Assembly: GCA_905234175.1 (NCBI GenBank)
Contig: CAJOGX010000003.1
Coordinates: 93,402-157,401 of the forward strand
Direction: 5' to 3'
DNA from: an uncultured Selenomonadaceae bacterium
GTDB taxonomy: Bacteria; Bacillota; Negativicutes; Selenomonadales; Selenomonadaceae
DNA length: 64,000 nt
Every line of letters begins with the position of its first letter. The stretch's first letter is position 1. Of this stretch, positions 24,700 through 33,846 are shown piece after piece. The notes below the pieces were generated by a model. The model ran no database searches and was not told where the DNA came from. It worked only from the letters and a program-made list of their open reading frames with translations. The translations under genes and the position numbers were made by a program.

Positions 24700-25014
24700 T
24701 CAATCTTCGATAGTCATGACCTGGAGGAAGCCTGCGAGCCGGATTATTTCCTTTACGGCGGGATTAACTTTGCGCATTTTCATGCTGCCGCTCTGCCGAC
24801 GCATAGTCTTTTCCAGCGCGAGCAAGGCGCGCAAACCAGCCGAGGAAATGTATTCCACGCCCGCGAAATCCAAAATCAGTTCCTTCACGCCGCCCAGCGA
24901 GTTCGTCAAGTCTTCTTCGAGCTGCGGCGAAGTTTTAACGTTCAGGTCGCCGGTGATTTTGACGGTGAGCGTTTCGCCCGCCAGTTCCTTCGTTATTTGA
25001 AAATCGCCAGTCAT
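24700..25014 (-). CDS. STAS-domain anti-anti-sigma factor (RsbV/SpoIIAA-like)
   Basis: A 104-residue single STAS domain. The sequence GVEYISSAGLRALLALEK contains the conserved serine (about residue 53) that RsbW-type kinases phosphorylate. The ATG at 25014 is chosen over an upstream in-frame ATG because AGGGAG precedes it and MTGDFQI aligns with family starts. It begins one base after the PP2C phosphatase stop, so the phosphatase and its likely substrate are translationally coupled. The candidate kinase is the C-terminal domain of the MATE protein in the same operon. Together these make a full partner-switching set; the final target is not encoded here. Confidence 0.92.
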   Translation of the reverse strand: MTGDFQITKELAGETLTVKITGDLNVKTSPQLEEDLTNSLGGVKELILDFAGVEYISSAGLRALLALEKTMRRQSGSMKMRKVNPAVKEIIRLAGFLQVMTIED

Positions 25015-25015
25015 T

Positions 25016-26590
25016 TTAATTTCTCCCTTCAAATTTGACGGCAAGCATCGTTATATCGTCCGACTGCTCGGCGCCGGCGGAAAATTTTTCCAGCGAATCG
25101 TAAACTGCCGCCAGAATTTCCTTCGCCGACGCGGTTTCTTTCAGCCCGTCCAAAAAAGTTTTCAGCCTTTCGAGTGAGTACAATTTCCCCGTGGTGTCCG
25201 CCGCCTCAGTCACGCCGTCGGTGTACAGAAAAATTGTATCACCTGCGTCAAGTTGAATTTCCTGCTGAACGTACGGCCAGTTTTCCCAGCCGCCCAAAAC
25301 AAAATTCAGCTCCATCGGCAATTCCTCAAAAGTTTTCCCGCGCCGCCGAATGAGCGGAGGATTGTGACCGGCGTTGACGTATCTTAAAATTCCAGTTTCC
25401 AAATCCAGTACGCCGCTGAACGCCGTGACGAAAAGCCCGCCGCCGTTGTTCGCGCAAAGCTGATCATTTGTGCTTTCAATCGCGCTCTTCAAATCGTTCA
25501 GGCCGCTGACGAAATTTCGCAGATTCGTAATGGCGGCGACCATGAACAGCGCGGCGGGAATTCCCTTGCCAGAAACGTCGGCAATCGTTATGAACAGCCG
25601 GTTTTCGTCCAGCTTGTAAAAATCGTACAAATCGCCGCCGACTTCCTTCGCCGGAATCATCGTTGCAAAAATGTCAGCGCGCCCGTCAACGGAAAAATCC
25701 TTCGGCAGCATACTCGCCTGAATTTTCGTCGCAACGTCAAGCTCAGTTTCAATGCGCTCATTTTCAGCGGTAACCTTCGCCAGATTTTTCATCTGCGTCT
25801 TGAGCTCGTCGGTCATGTCATTGAAATTTTCCGCCAGCGTCTGAAATTCGTCGCCAGTCCGCACGTTAATTTTCCTGTCGAGGTTGCCGCCAGAAATTTC
25901 CTTAACGCCGTCAGTCAGCGCGCTCAAAGGATCCAGAAGATGATTTTTCAGATACCACCTGCCAATAAAAAGCATGAGCAGCAGAACAGTCAGCATTGTC
26001 GTGACCGTGCGCCTGAGGAAAAGAATTTTTTCGGAATCGAGTTCGTCCATTTGCCACTGAACGCAGAGAATACTTTGAACGACTCCTTCAGAACTTTTTA
26101 TCGGAACCAGCGAGGTTACATGGTCGCCGGTTATACTAATTCCGTTGTCCCGCACAACGAAGGCGTATTTTTTGCCGCCCTCGTAAAGGTCGCGGTAGGC
26201 GATTTTATATTCGTCGCTGCTTGTTCGCTGAACATATCCGCGCGGAACGACCGTATATTCAGATTCAGTATGCATGACGTTTATATCAAATCTGATGTTG
26301 TTGTAGTTGTCGAACGGCTCAATCACATAGATGAACATCACGTCCTGAGTGTCTGCAATTTCCTGCCACGCCTCAAGAATTTCCTGTCGCTCAAGAGGAT
26401 TTTCAATTTGGGCGGAAAAATTATCTGCGTCAAGAAAAGCCAACGCTGTGTGCGCAGTTCGCAGGGCGTCACGTTCATGATCCTGCATAATCATTGTGAT
26501 AAATCTCTGATAGCTGTTATAGGAGAGAATGGACGCCAGCGCCAGCGCGAATAATATTCCGCCCGCCAGAATTTTTTTGCGAATACTCAT
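25016..26590 (-). CDS. Membrane PP2C/SpoIIE-type serine phosphatase with HAMP
   Basis: A 524-residue sensor phosphatase: TM1 (about 7-25), an extracytoplasmic ligand domain (about 30-185), TM2 (about 190-208), HAMP (about 209-262), a coiled-coil linker (TAENERIETELDVATKIQ) and a PP2C phosphatase with KEVGGDLYDF, DVSGKGIPAALFM, AGHNPPL and QSDDITML, which include the metal-binding aspartates. Its RsbU-like role would be to dephosphorylate the STAS protein encoded next. The ATG at 26590 overlaps the NRPS stop codon (ATGA), so it is coupled to the synthetase. An upstream in-frame ATG at 26650 lies deep in the NRPS gene and is rejected. Confidence 0.93.
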   Translation of the reverse strand: MSIRKKILAGGILFALALASILSYNSYQRFITMIMQDHERDALRTAHTALAFLDADNFSAQIENPLERQEILEAWQEIADTQDVMFIYVIEPFDNYNNIRFDINVMHTESEYTVVPRGYVQRTSSDEYKIAYRDLYEGGKKYAFVVRDNGISITGDHVTSLVPIKSSEGVVQSILCVQWQMDELDSEKILFLRRTVTTMLTVLLLMLFIGRWYLKNHLLDPLSALTDGVKEISGGNLDRKINVRTGDEFQTLAENFNDMTDELKTQMKNLAKVTAENERIETELDVATKIQASMLPKDFSVDGRADIFATMIPAKEVGGDLYDFYKLDENRLFITIADVSGKGIPAALFMVAAITNLRNFVSGLNDLKSAIESTNDQLCANNGGGLFVTAFSGVLDLETGILRYVNAGHNPPLIRRRGKTFEELPMELNFVLGGWENWPYVQQEIQLDAGDTIFLYTDGVTEAADTTGKLYSLERLKTFLDGLKETASAKEILAAVYDSLEKFSAGAEQSDDITMLAVKFEGRN

Positions 26591-29500
26591 TGTGCGCTGA
26601 AGAAGCCCAGTTTCTGGAGCATGTTGATAAATTTTTCGACGTAAGTCCACGTGGTGAGCGGCCAGCTGTAGCCGAGCCGGTAGAGCACCTGCATCGTGTA
26701 CAGATTATTTTTCGGGAACGTGATAACCTGCGTGTCCTTGTCGCCGCTGCGGTAAGCGATACTGCTCGTCAGAATTTTAGCCTTGTCGGAGTCTTCCTCA
26801 GCCGCCTGCCACGCCGCCTGAAAATCTTCCTGTTCGACGAATTTTATATCGAGCCCGCAGTTTTTCATTGCGCGCACCACGTCGCCAATCGCCATGTTGT
26901 GATGATTTATCGGGTGGAAAATCACGCATTCTTTTGGCGTTTCGGAAAGCAGCAGAATAGTTTTGGCAACCTCGTCAATCGGCGAAAATTCTATGAGATT
27001 GTCCATCTGCGCGAACGGGCAGCGCCCAATTATCGCGAAAATTTTCAGCCTGCCCATTGAAGAATTTGTGCCGGCGTTAATCTGAAATTCGCCGTCGGAG
27101 TAGCGCGCCGACAAAGTTCCAACGCGCATGATTTTCGCGCTCAAACCGTCATTGGCAACCGCGTCCAGAACAAGCCTTTCTGCCAGAAATTTCGAGCGCA
27201 CATATTTATTTGTAAGACTTTGCCGGAAATAAATCGTCCTTTCGGTGGGAACGGCGCCTTCGTCAACTTCGCCCTTAACGCCGCTGCGGACGGTGCTCAT
27301 CGTCGAAACCTGAATGAAGCGCAGATTTTTCGCCTTGCAGACTTCAACCAGATTTTTGACGCCGCCGACGTTGACAACTTCGATTTCGTCGCCGGTCGAA
27401 AAATGTTTGACTAACGCGGCGCAGTTTATGACGGCAGAAATTTCGGGGAGTGTTTTAATCTGTTCGAGAGTTTCGGGTCGGGTAACGTCGCCTTCGAGAA
27501 TGAAAATCCGCTTGCCGAAAAGTTCCGCGTAATTCTGGTCGAAGTAGTAAAACAGCTGAGCTTTGAGCCGCGTTTCCGCCGACAAATCTTTTTTCCCGCG
27601 AAGCAGGCAGTAGACTTTGCCCGCGCGATTTTCAATGAACTCGTGGAGAATGTGAATGCCCAGGTAGCCCGTCGCGCCGGTCAGAACAATATCGCCGAGC
27701 GGCTGGCGTTCGCCGTTGCGGAAACTGTCAAGGTTGTTCGCGCTGAGAACCGGCTCAAGTTTCGCGTAGTCGTAGCCGGAAATTTCTTCGTCGACATTTT
27801 CAGTGGCGCCGGTGTTTTGGAGCGCTGCAAGTTCGCGCGGAGTTCGATTTATAAACACGTCGGAGAAATTAATTTTGTAGCCGAGTTTCTGCGCCATGAT
27901 AACGACGCGCGTCACCAAAAGTGAAGTGCCGCCCAGGTCGAAGAAACTTTCGTCCGCGCCAACGTCCTCAATCTGAAGTATCGTCCCGAAAATTTTGCAG
28001 AAGTCCGCTTCGATTTTGTTATCGGCTTTGGCTGCCGTCGCGCTGCGGGAAATCGTGGCTTCGGGCAGAGACTTCGCGTCAATCTTGCCGTTCAAAGTCA
28101 TCGGCATTTTTTTCAGCTGAAGATAAGCGGTCGGCACCATGTATTTCGGTAAAGTTTCGCCGAGAATTTTTTTCAGATTTTCAACGTCAATAATTTTGTC
28201 GGCGGTGAAGTAAGCGCAAAGGTGCTCGATACCCTTGATTTTTGCGATTTTCACGATAACGGTTTTAATTCCGTCGACTTTCGCCAGCGTGCTTTCGACT
28301 TCGCCAATTTCAATTCGCAGGCCGCGAAGTTTAATCTGATTGTCCGTCCTGCCGAGAATTTCCACGTCACCTTCAGCCGTCCAGCGCGCGTAGTCGCCGG
28401 ATTTGTAGACGCGGAGGCCGTTGTATTCGACGAAACGTTCAGCGGTTTTCTCCGGCAGATTGTTATAGCCCTTGCCGACGCCGGCGCCGCCAATGTAAAG
28501 TTCGCCGACAATCCCAGGCGGGAGTTCGTTGCCGTCGCCGTCCACGATAAATTCAACCACGTTGAGCAGCGGCCGCCCAACGGAAATGCTGGCGGCTTCA
28601 GTCAAATCTTTCATGTTGCTGGAAATTGTGGTTTCAGTCGGGCCGTAAGTGTTGACGATTCTGGCTTTGGTGAGCGTGCGCAATTTTTCAAGGAGCGCTT
28701 CGGGATATTTTTCGCCGCCGCTGCCGATGAATTTGAAGTCGCGCAGAGCCGCCGCGAATTTGTCAGACTCCAGATACTGGTAAACCCGCGAAGGCGTTGC
28801 GTTAATCGCGTCGCCGCCGGTTTTCAAAATCAAGTCCGCCAGCTTATCCGGATTGTTCGCCTCTTCCTTGTCAGCCAAAACCAGAGTCAGACCGTTGAAC
28901 AGCGGCAAAGCGAGTTCCTTCAGCGACAGGTCAAAAGAAAAAGTGCTGACGCTGACGAAATTTTTCACGCTCCTCGTGAGAATGTCAACCATTATGTTCG
29001 CGGGATTGTTCGTGAAGAAATTGGCGGCGCTACTGTGCGCAATCATGACGCCTTTAGGCTTGCCAGTCGAGCCGCTCGTGTAAATCAGATACGCCAAATC
29101 GTCCGGCGAAATTTCAACCTGCGGTTTAGTTGAATTTTCCTGCGCCAGAAGTTCTTCCACGTCAACAGAATTTTCACCGTCGAAGCGGTCGGCGGTCGTT
29201 ATGACGTAAGGCGCGGCGGAATCTTCAAGGATTTGCCGAATGCGCTCGGCGGGGTATTCGGGGTCGCAGGGAATGAACGCGCAGCCCGCCTTCAAAACGC
29301 CGAACATCGCAATCATTTCGCGGGAAGTCCTGGGCAAAAGCAGCGCAATTCTGTTTCGAGGTTCGACGCCGCGAGCAATCAGCGCGTTAGCAATTTTATT
29401 CGCGCTGGCGTCAAGTTCCCCGTAAGTCATCGAGCAATCGGCGGCAATCAGCGCGGTCTTGTCAGGATTTTTCGCCGCCTGTTCCTCAAAGCCTTCGTGG

Positions 29501-32500
29501 AAGTAGCGGTAAACTTTGCCGACGGTCGCTGGATTTGTGTTGCTGTGGAATTTCTCCAGAATCTGCGTGAGATTTTCATCGAGGAGCGAAATTTTTCTGA
29601 CGGGCTGATTCAACTGCTCCGTGAATTTTTTCAGCACGATGTTGAATGAATTAGCCAGCCCAGCAATCAGATTCGCGCTGTAATCGGCGCTGTTGTACTC
29701 GATAGCGAGGCGCGGTGCCGAAGTTTCGCCGACAATTCGCGCGGTAAGTTTGAATTTCGCGGCGGCGTGCGGAAAAGTTTCTGCGCCGGTAAATTTCGGA
29801 ATGCTGAAATTGTCGACGACGCCGACCTGATATTCGTACATAATTTTCGGCGCGAAAGAATAATCGGCGGCAATCTGCGCGAAGGGATAATTTTCGTGCT
29901 CAATCGTGGCGGCGAAAGTGTCAGCGGTTTTCCGCAGAAATTCAGCGACGGAAATTTCTTCGAGCTCGGCGGCAAGCGGCAGGGTGTTGACGAACATGCC
30001 GAAGGTGTCGGAAAATTTGACGTTGCCGCGCCCGCTGGAAATCGTCGTCAGATAAACTTTGCGATTCGCGCTGTAGCGGGCAACGACGTAACTCAGCACG
30101 GCGAAACACAACGCGGCTGGCGTCAGACCGTTTTCGTGGCAGAAACTTTCGACGCTGGGGAAATTCTGTTCAAAAATTTTCGCCTCGCCTTCAAGTTTGC
30201 CGTGCACGTCCGAGGCAATTTCGCTGGCGTTCTCAAAATCCTTCAGCAGGTCAGCGAAAAATTTCCTGTTCTCGTCAAAATGAGTTTCTTCCTCGCGCAC
30301 GAAGTCAAAGTAACTGGCGTCTTCCCGCTCAACCGTTCCGCCGCTCAGCAGCGTTTTCAAATTCGACAGGAACAAATTCGCAGACGCGCCGTCGAAAATC
30401 AGGTGGTGGAAGTCAACGAAAAGGCTGACTCGCGCGGGAGTTTTGACAACTTCGATTCGGTAAAGCGGCTCCGCGTCGAGTTTGAACGGCTTGACAAAAT
30501 TACTTTTGAACTCGGCGAAATCTTTTTCGTCAAGCGTGCGGACTGGAATTTCCGGCGCGGAATTTTTGTTCGCAACCTGCATAATTTCTGCGTCGCTCAG
30601 CTCAAAATGGACGTTCACCGAAGGATGAGCGGCGAGAATTTTTTTCACGGCGTCAGCGAGCGCGGCAGGGTCGGCGTCCGCCTCGAAGTTGTAGATAAAC
30701 GGCACGTTGTAAATCGTCGCCAGCGGATTTTTCATGCACTCAAGATAAATTCCGCGCTGGACGTTGCTGATTTTAATCGAAGTTGCCGCCGTGGAAGTTT
30801 GCGCGGCAGATTTTTTATCGCTCAGCAGGAAATTCAAAACTGCGTCCTCGATACTCTCAAGCGTGCCGCTCAAAAGATTTTTCACGGGAATGTTGACGCC
30901 GAAAGTCTTGTAAAGCCGCGTCGAAAGTTTAATTGCGGAAATGCTCGCCAGCCCCAGATATTTCAGCTCGGTTGTGGCGCCGAACTCCTTCAGCCCAATG
31001 ACGCCGCCGATAATTTCAATCAGCGATTTTTCCAAAACGTTGAAACTGCGCTTAACGTCGCCGGTTTGCGCGGCTTGCAGTTCGGGCTTCGGCAGGGCGC
31101 GGCGATTAACTTTGCCGTTCTGGTTGAGCGGAATTTTGTCAATCTGAATCGTGACGGCGGGCACCATGTAAGGCGGCTTGCGCTCGGCAATGAATTTGTT
31201 CAGCGCGTCGACAGAAATTTTTTCCGCGCCGACGACGTAAGCGGCAACGAATTTTCCGCCAGCTGGGTGGTCGAACGCCGCAACCGTCGCATCTTTCACG
31301 CTGGGAAATTCACGAATAACCGCCTCGACTTCCGTCAGTTCAATTCTGAACCCGCGAACTTTAACCTGTCCGTCGCGGCGCCCGATAAATTCAAGGTTGC
31401 CGTCCGCGCGCCAGCGAACCACGTCGCCAGTGCGATAAGCGTTCTCGTATTCGCCGCCGTCAAACGGATTTTTGATAAAAACTTCGGCGGTTTTATCAGG
31501 GCGATTGAGATAGCCGGCGCCAACATGCAAGCCCGCCGCCAAAAGTTCGCCACACGCTCCGACAGGGACGCGGTGCCCGTTCGCGTCGACGACGTAAAGT
31601 TTGACGTTATCGACCGGACTGCCAATCGGAATGTTGCCCTCTGCCCTTTCGACTTTAAACGCCGTGATTAAAATCGTGCACTCGGTCGGACCGTAGCCGT
31701 TGACGAGGGAATAATTTTTCGGCGGGTCGAGCGTGACAAGTTTTTCGCCGCCGACCGTCATATATTTCAAGCTGCGGTTGTCAATGTCGGTTGCGAACTG
31801 CCGCCCAACCTGCGTCGTCATGAAAGCATGAGTGACGCCGTTTTTCTCGAAGTAAGCGTTCATCGCCTCAAGGTCAAGGCGCATTTCCTCCGGCACAATG
31901 CAAAGCGCCGCGCCGCTCGTCAACGCGGGGTAAGTGTCGAACATATTGGCATCGAAGCCGAAACTTGCGTACGCGCCGACGCAGTGGCTCTCGTTCAGGC
32001 TGTAAAATTTTTTGTACCAGTTGATAAAGCAGACAAGATTTTTGTGCGTGAGCCGGACGCCTTTGGGTACGCCGGTCGAACCGCTCGTGTAAAGCAGAAT
32101 GAAAATATTTTCGGGCTTGACTTCCGGCGGAGAAATTTTTTCAGCGCGCGGAATTTCGTCCGTGAACAAAACTTCGCCGTCGAACTCGGTTATAAGCGGG
32201 CGCAGTTCCTTCGTCGTGATTAAAATTTTCGCGCTGGCGTCCTTAATCATGAAGTTCAGGCGTTCGGGCGGATAAGTCGAGTCGAGCGGCTGATAAGTGC
32301 AGCCCGCCTTCAAAGCGCCCAGCGCGGTTATCGGCATGAACTCACTGCGCGGAATCAGAATAGAAACCACGTCACCGACAGAAATTTTTTTGCTCAGAAT
32401 GTACGCGGCAACGTCATTGCTCAGCGCGTCAACTTCGCGGTAAGAAAATTTTTTCTCGCCGAAAATGACAGCGGTGTTATTCGGGAATTTCTCCGCCGCC

Positions 32501-33819
32501 GCCGCGAAAAGACTGACGACGGTTTGAGCTTTGTCGTAGTCGACTTCGGTTGCGTTGAAGGCGTCTAGGGTTTTAATCTGGTCGGCGTTCAGCAGTTCGA
32601 CTTCGCGGACGAAAGTTTTTTCCATGAGCTGGCGCAAAACATTTTCGTAGCACGCGGCAAAAGTTTCGACGAAACCGCCGGAATATCGCGCGGCGTTGTA
32701 TTCAATGTGAATTTCCATTCCGTCAGCGGCGGCCATAATTTCAACCGCGAGCGCCTTGCCGGTGGTTTTTTTGTCAAGAATTTCTTCGTGGCAGGGCTTG
32801 CCGCAAAACTTGGAAACCGTCTTAACCAGACCGTGATAAGCGAAAAGCGGCGTGTTCTCCATCGGGCAAATCGCGTTCAAATCTGCGAAGGAAAATAAAT
32901 CGTTGTCGCGCGCGGATTGGATTTGCGCAGTCATTTCGCTGAGGAGCTCGGAAATTTTTTTATCGCCCGTCCAGCGGCAGTAGACCGGCAGAGTCTTGAC
33001 GAACATACCGACGAGATTTTTCGTGCGGTCGTTTCTGCCGTGGTAAATCATCGAGAAAAGCGCTTCCTGCTGATTCGTGTAGGTTCCGGCGACGACAGCG
33101 AACGCCGTCGAAGTCAGCGCCGAGGCAGAAATTTTGTTCGCGCGGCAGAAATTTTTAAGCGCAGAATAATCCAGCGGAAAAGTTTTCGTGAACACGTCGA
33201 AGGAATTTTTTTCAGCGCTGCGGTCGGGAATTGGCATGGCTTCAATTTCAATCCCGCCGAAAGTTTTTTCGTACCAGGATTTTGCCTGCGCGAAAGTTTC
33301 AGCAGCGCGCGCCTTAGTTTCGTCGCTGGCGGCGTCAAGCGCGTCGTAGCTTTCCGTCGCAAGTTCAGCGGCAGGATTTTCGTAGGCTTTGGCAACGTCG
33401 TTGAAAAAAGCGTTGGCGGCTGAGCGGTCGAAAGTAACGTGGTGCGTCGTGCGGAGCAGATATTTTCCGCGCTCAGTCTGCACCAGATTAAAACGAAACA
33501 GCCGCCCGCCGTGAAGTTCCAGCGGCTCAGCAACGAGTTCGGCTAATTTTTTCTGCCAGTCCGCCTCGCTCATCTGCTCAACCGTCTGTTGATAATTTTC
33601 CACACCAAATTCCTGAACCGGCTCGCCGTCACGCTCGACAATGCGGACGAAAATTGCTGGGTGCGCGGCAACTGCCTTTTCAATCGCGCGGGCAAGTTTG
33701 TCCATATCAATTTCGTTATCCAGCGTCAACAGAAAATGCCCGTTGTACGCGCCGGCTTCCTGGGAGTCAAGGTAAATTCCAAGTTGAGTTTGAGACAAAG
33801 GCGCCGTTTTTGTCGCCAT
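26587..33819 (-). CDS. Two-module NRPS with terminal thioester reductase
   Basis: A 2410-residue synthetase with domain order C-A-PCP-C-A-PCP-R. C1 has TTHHVTFD (about residue 122); A1 has LLYTSGSTGVPKG (about 575) and YRTGDVVRW (about 800); PCP1 has LGLASISAIKL (about 955); C2 has DFHHLIFDG (about 1135); A2 has YTSGSTGKPKG (about 1580); PCP2 has FDLGGTSLL (about 1960); R has VLTGATGYLGIH (about 2050). A starting C domain suggests an N-acyl donor or upstream carrier. Reductive release gives a dipeptide aldehyde, which can cyclise to pyrazinones, as described for gut Firmicute clusters of the same architecture. Hand-read specificity codes: A1 D-A-F-F-T-G-G-I-L (Val/Ile-like), A2 D-L-K-N-I-S-T-I-S (unassigned). 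No phosphopantetheinyl transferase is in the window. Confidence 0.94.
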   Translation of the reverse strand: MATKTAPLSQTQLGIYLDSQEAGAYNGHFLLTLDNEIDMDKLARAIEKAVAAHPAIFVRIVERDGEPVQEFGVENYQQTVEQMSEADWQKKLAELVAEPLELHGGRLFRFNLVQTERGKYLLRTTHHVTFDRSAANAFFNDVAKAYENPAAELATESYDALDAASDETKARAAETFAQAKSWYEKTFGGIEIEAMPIPDRSAEKNSFDVFTKTFPLDYSALKNFCRANKISASALTSTAFAVVAGTYTNQQEALFSMIYHGRNDRTKNLVGMFVKTLPVYCRWTGDKKISELLSEMTAQIQSARDNDLFSFADLNAICPMENTPLFAYHGLVKTVSKFCGKPCHEEILDKKTTGKALAVEIMAAADGMEIHIEYNAARYSGGFVETFAACYENVLRQLMEKTFVREVELLNADQIKTLDAFNATEVDYDKAQTVVSLFAAAAEKFPNNTAVIFGEKKFSYREVDALSNDVAAYILSKKISVGDVVSILIPRSEFMPITALGALKAGCTYQPLDSTYPPERLNFMIKDASAKILITTKELRPLITEFDGEVLFTDEIPRAEKISPPEVKPENIFILLYTSGSTGVPKGVRLTHKNLVCFINWYKKFYSLNESHCVGAYASFGFDANMFDTYPALTSGAALCIVPEEMRLDLEAMNAYFEKNGVTHAFMTTQVGRQFATDIDNRSLKYMTVGGEKLVTLDPPKNYSLVNGYGPTECTILITAFKVERAEGNIPIGSPVDNVKLYVVDANGHRVPVGACGELLAAGLHVGAGYLNRPDKTAEVFIKNPFDGGEYENAYRTGDVVRWRADGNLEFIGRRDGQVKVRGFRIELTEVEAVIREFPSVKDATVAAFDHPAGGKFVAAYVVGAEKISVDALNKFIAERKPPYMVPAVTIQIDKIPLNQNGKVNRRALPKPELQAAQTGDVKRSFNVLEKSLIEIIGGVIGLKEFGATTELKYLGLASISAIKLSTRLYKTFGVNIPVKNLLSGTLESIEDAVLNFLLSDKKSAAQTSTAATSIKISNVQRGIYLECMKNPLATIYNVPFIYNFEADADPAALADAVKKILAAHPSVNVHFELSDAEIMQVANKNSAPEIPVRTLDEKDFAEFKSNFVKPFKLDAEPLYRIEVVKTPARVSLFVDFHHLIFDGASANLFLSNLKTLLSGGTVEREDASYFDFVREEETHFDENRKFFADLLKDFENASEIASDVHGKLEGEAKIFEQNFPSVESFCHENGLTPAALCFAVLSYVVARYSANRKVYLTTISSGRGNVKFSDTFGMFVNTLPLAAELEEISVAEFLRKTADTFAATIEHENYPFAQIAADYSFAPKIMYEYQVGVVDNFSIPKFTGAETFPHAAAKFKLTARIVGETSAPRLAIEYNSADYSANLIAGLANSFNIVLKKFTEQLNQPVRKISLLDENLTQILEKFHSNTNPATVGKVYRYFHEGFEEQAAKNPDKTALIAADCSMTYGELDASANKIANALIARGVEPRNRIALLLPRTSREMIAMFGVLKAGCAFIPCDPEYPAERIRQILEDSAAPYVITTADRFDGENSVDVEELLAQENSTKPQVEISPDDLAYLIYTSGSTGKPKGVMIAHSSAANFFTNNPANIMVDILTRSVKNFVSVSTFSFDLSLKELALPLFNGLTLVLADKEEANNPDKLADLILKTGGDAINATPSRVYQYLESDKFAAALRDFKFIGSGGEKYPEALLEKLRTLTKARIVNTYGPTETTISSNMKDLTEAASISVGRPLLNVVEFIVDGDGNELPPGIVGELYIGGAGVGKGYNNLPEKTAERFVEYNGLRVYKSGDYARWTAEGDVEILGRTDNQIKLRGLRIEIGEVESTLAKVDGIKTVIVKIAKIKGIEHLCAYFTADKIIDVENLKKILGETLPKYMVPTAYLQLKKMPMTLNGKIDAKSLPEATISRSATAAKADNKIEADFCKIFGTILQIEDVGADESFFDLGGTSLLVTRVVIMAQKLGYKINFSDVFINRTPRELAALQNTGATENVDEEISGYDYAKLEPVLSANNLDSFRNGERQPLGDIVLTGATGYLGIHILHEFIENRAGKVYCLLRGKKDLSAETRLKAQLFYYFDQNYAELFGKRIFILEGDVTRPETLEQIKTLPEISAVINCAALVKHFSTGDEIEVVNVGGVKNLVEVCKAKNLRFIQVSTMSTVRSGVKGEVDEGAVPTERTIYFRQSLTNKYVRSKFLAERLVLDAVANDGLSAKIMRVGTLSARYSDGEFQINAGTNSSMGRLKIFAIIGRCPFAQMDNLIEFSPIDEVAKTILLLSETPKECVIFHPINHHNMAIGDVVRAMKNCGLDIKFVEQEDFQAAWQAAEEDSDKAKILTSSIAYRSGDKDTQVITFPKNNLYTMQVLYRLGYSWPLTTWTYVEKFINMLQKLGFFSAQ

Positions 33820-33846
33820 GAAAATCCTCCTCCGGTTTTGATATAT

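Noticed and set aside
29767..31671. Long plus-strand open frame opposite the NRPS gene
   Set aside because: Antisense shadow of conserved A and C domains; low-complexity Arg/Asn/Val-rich translation with no motif and no ribosome site.
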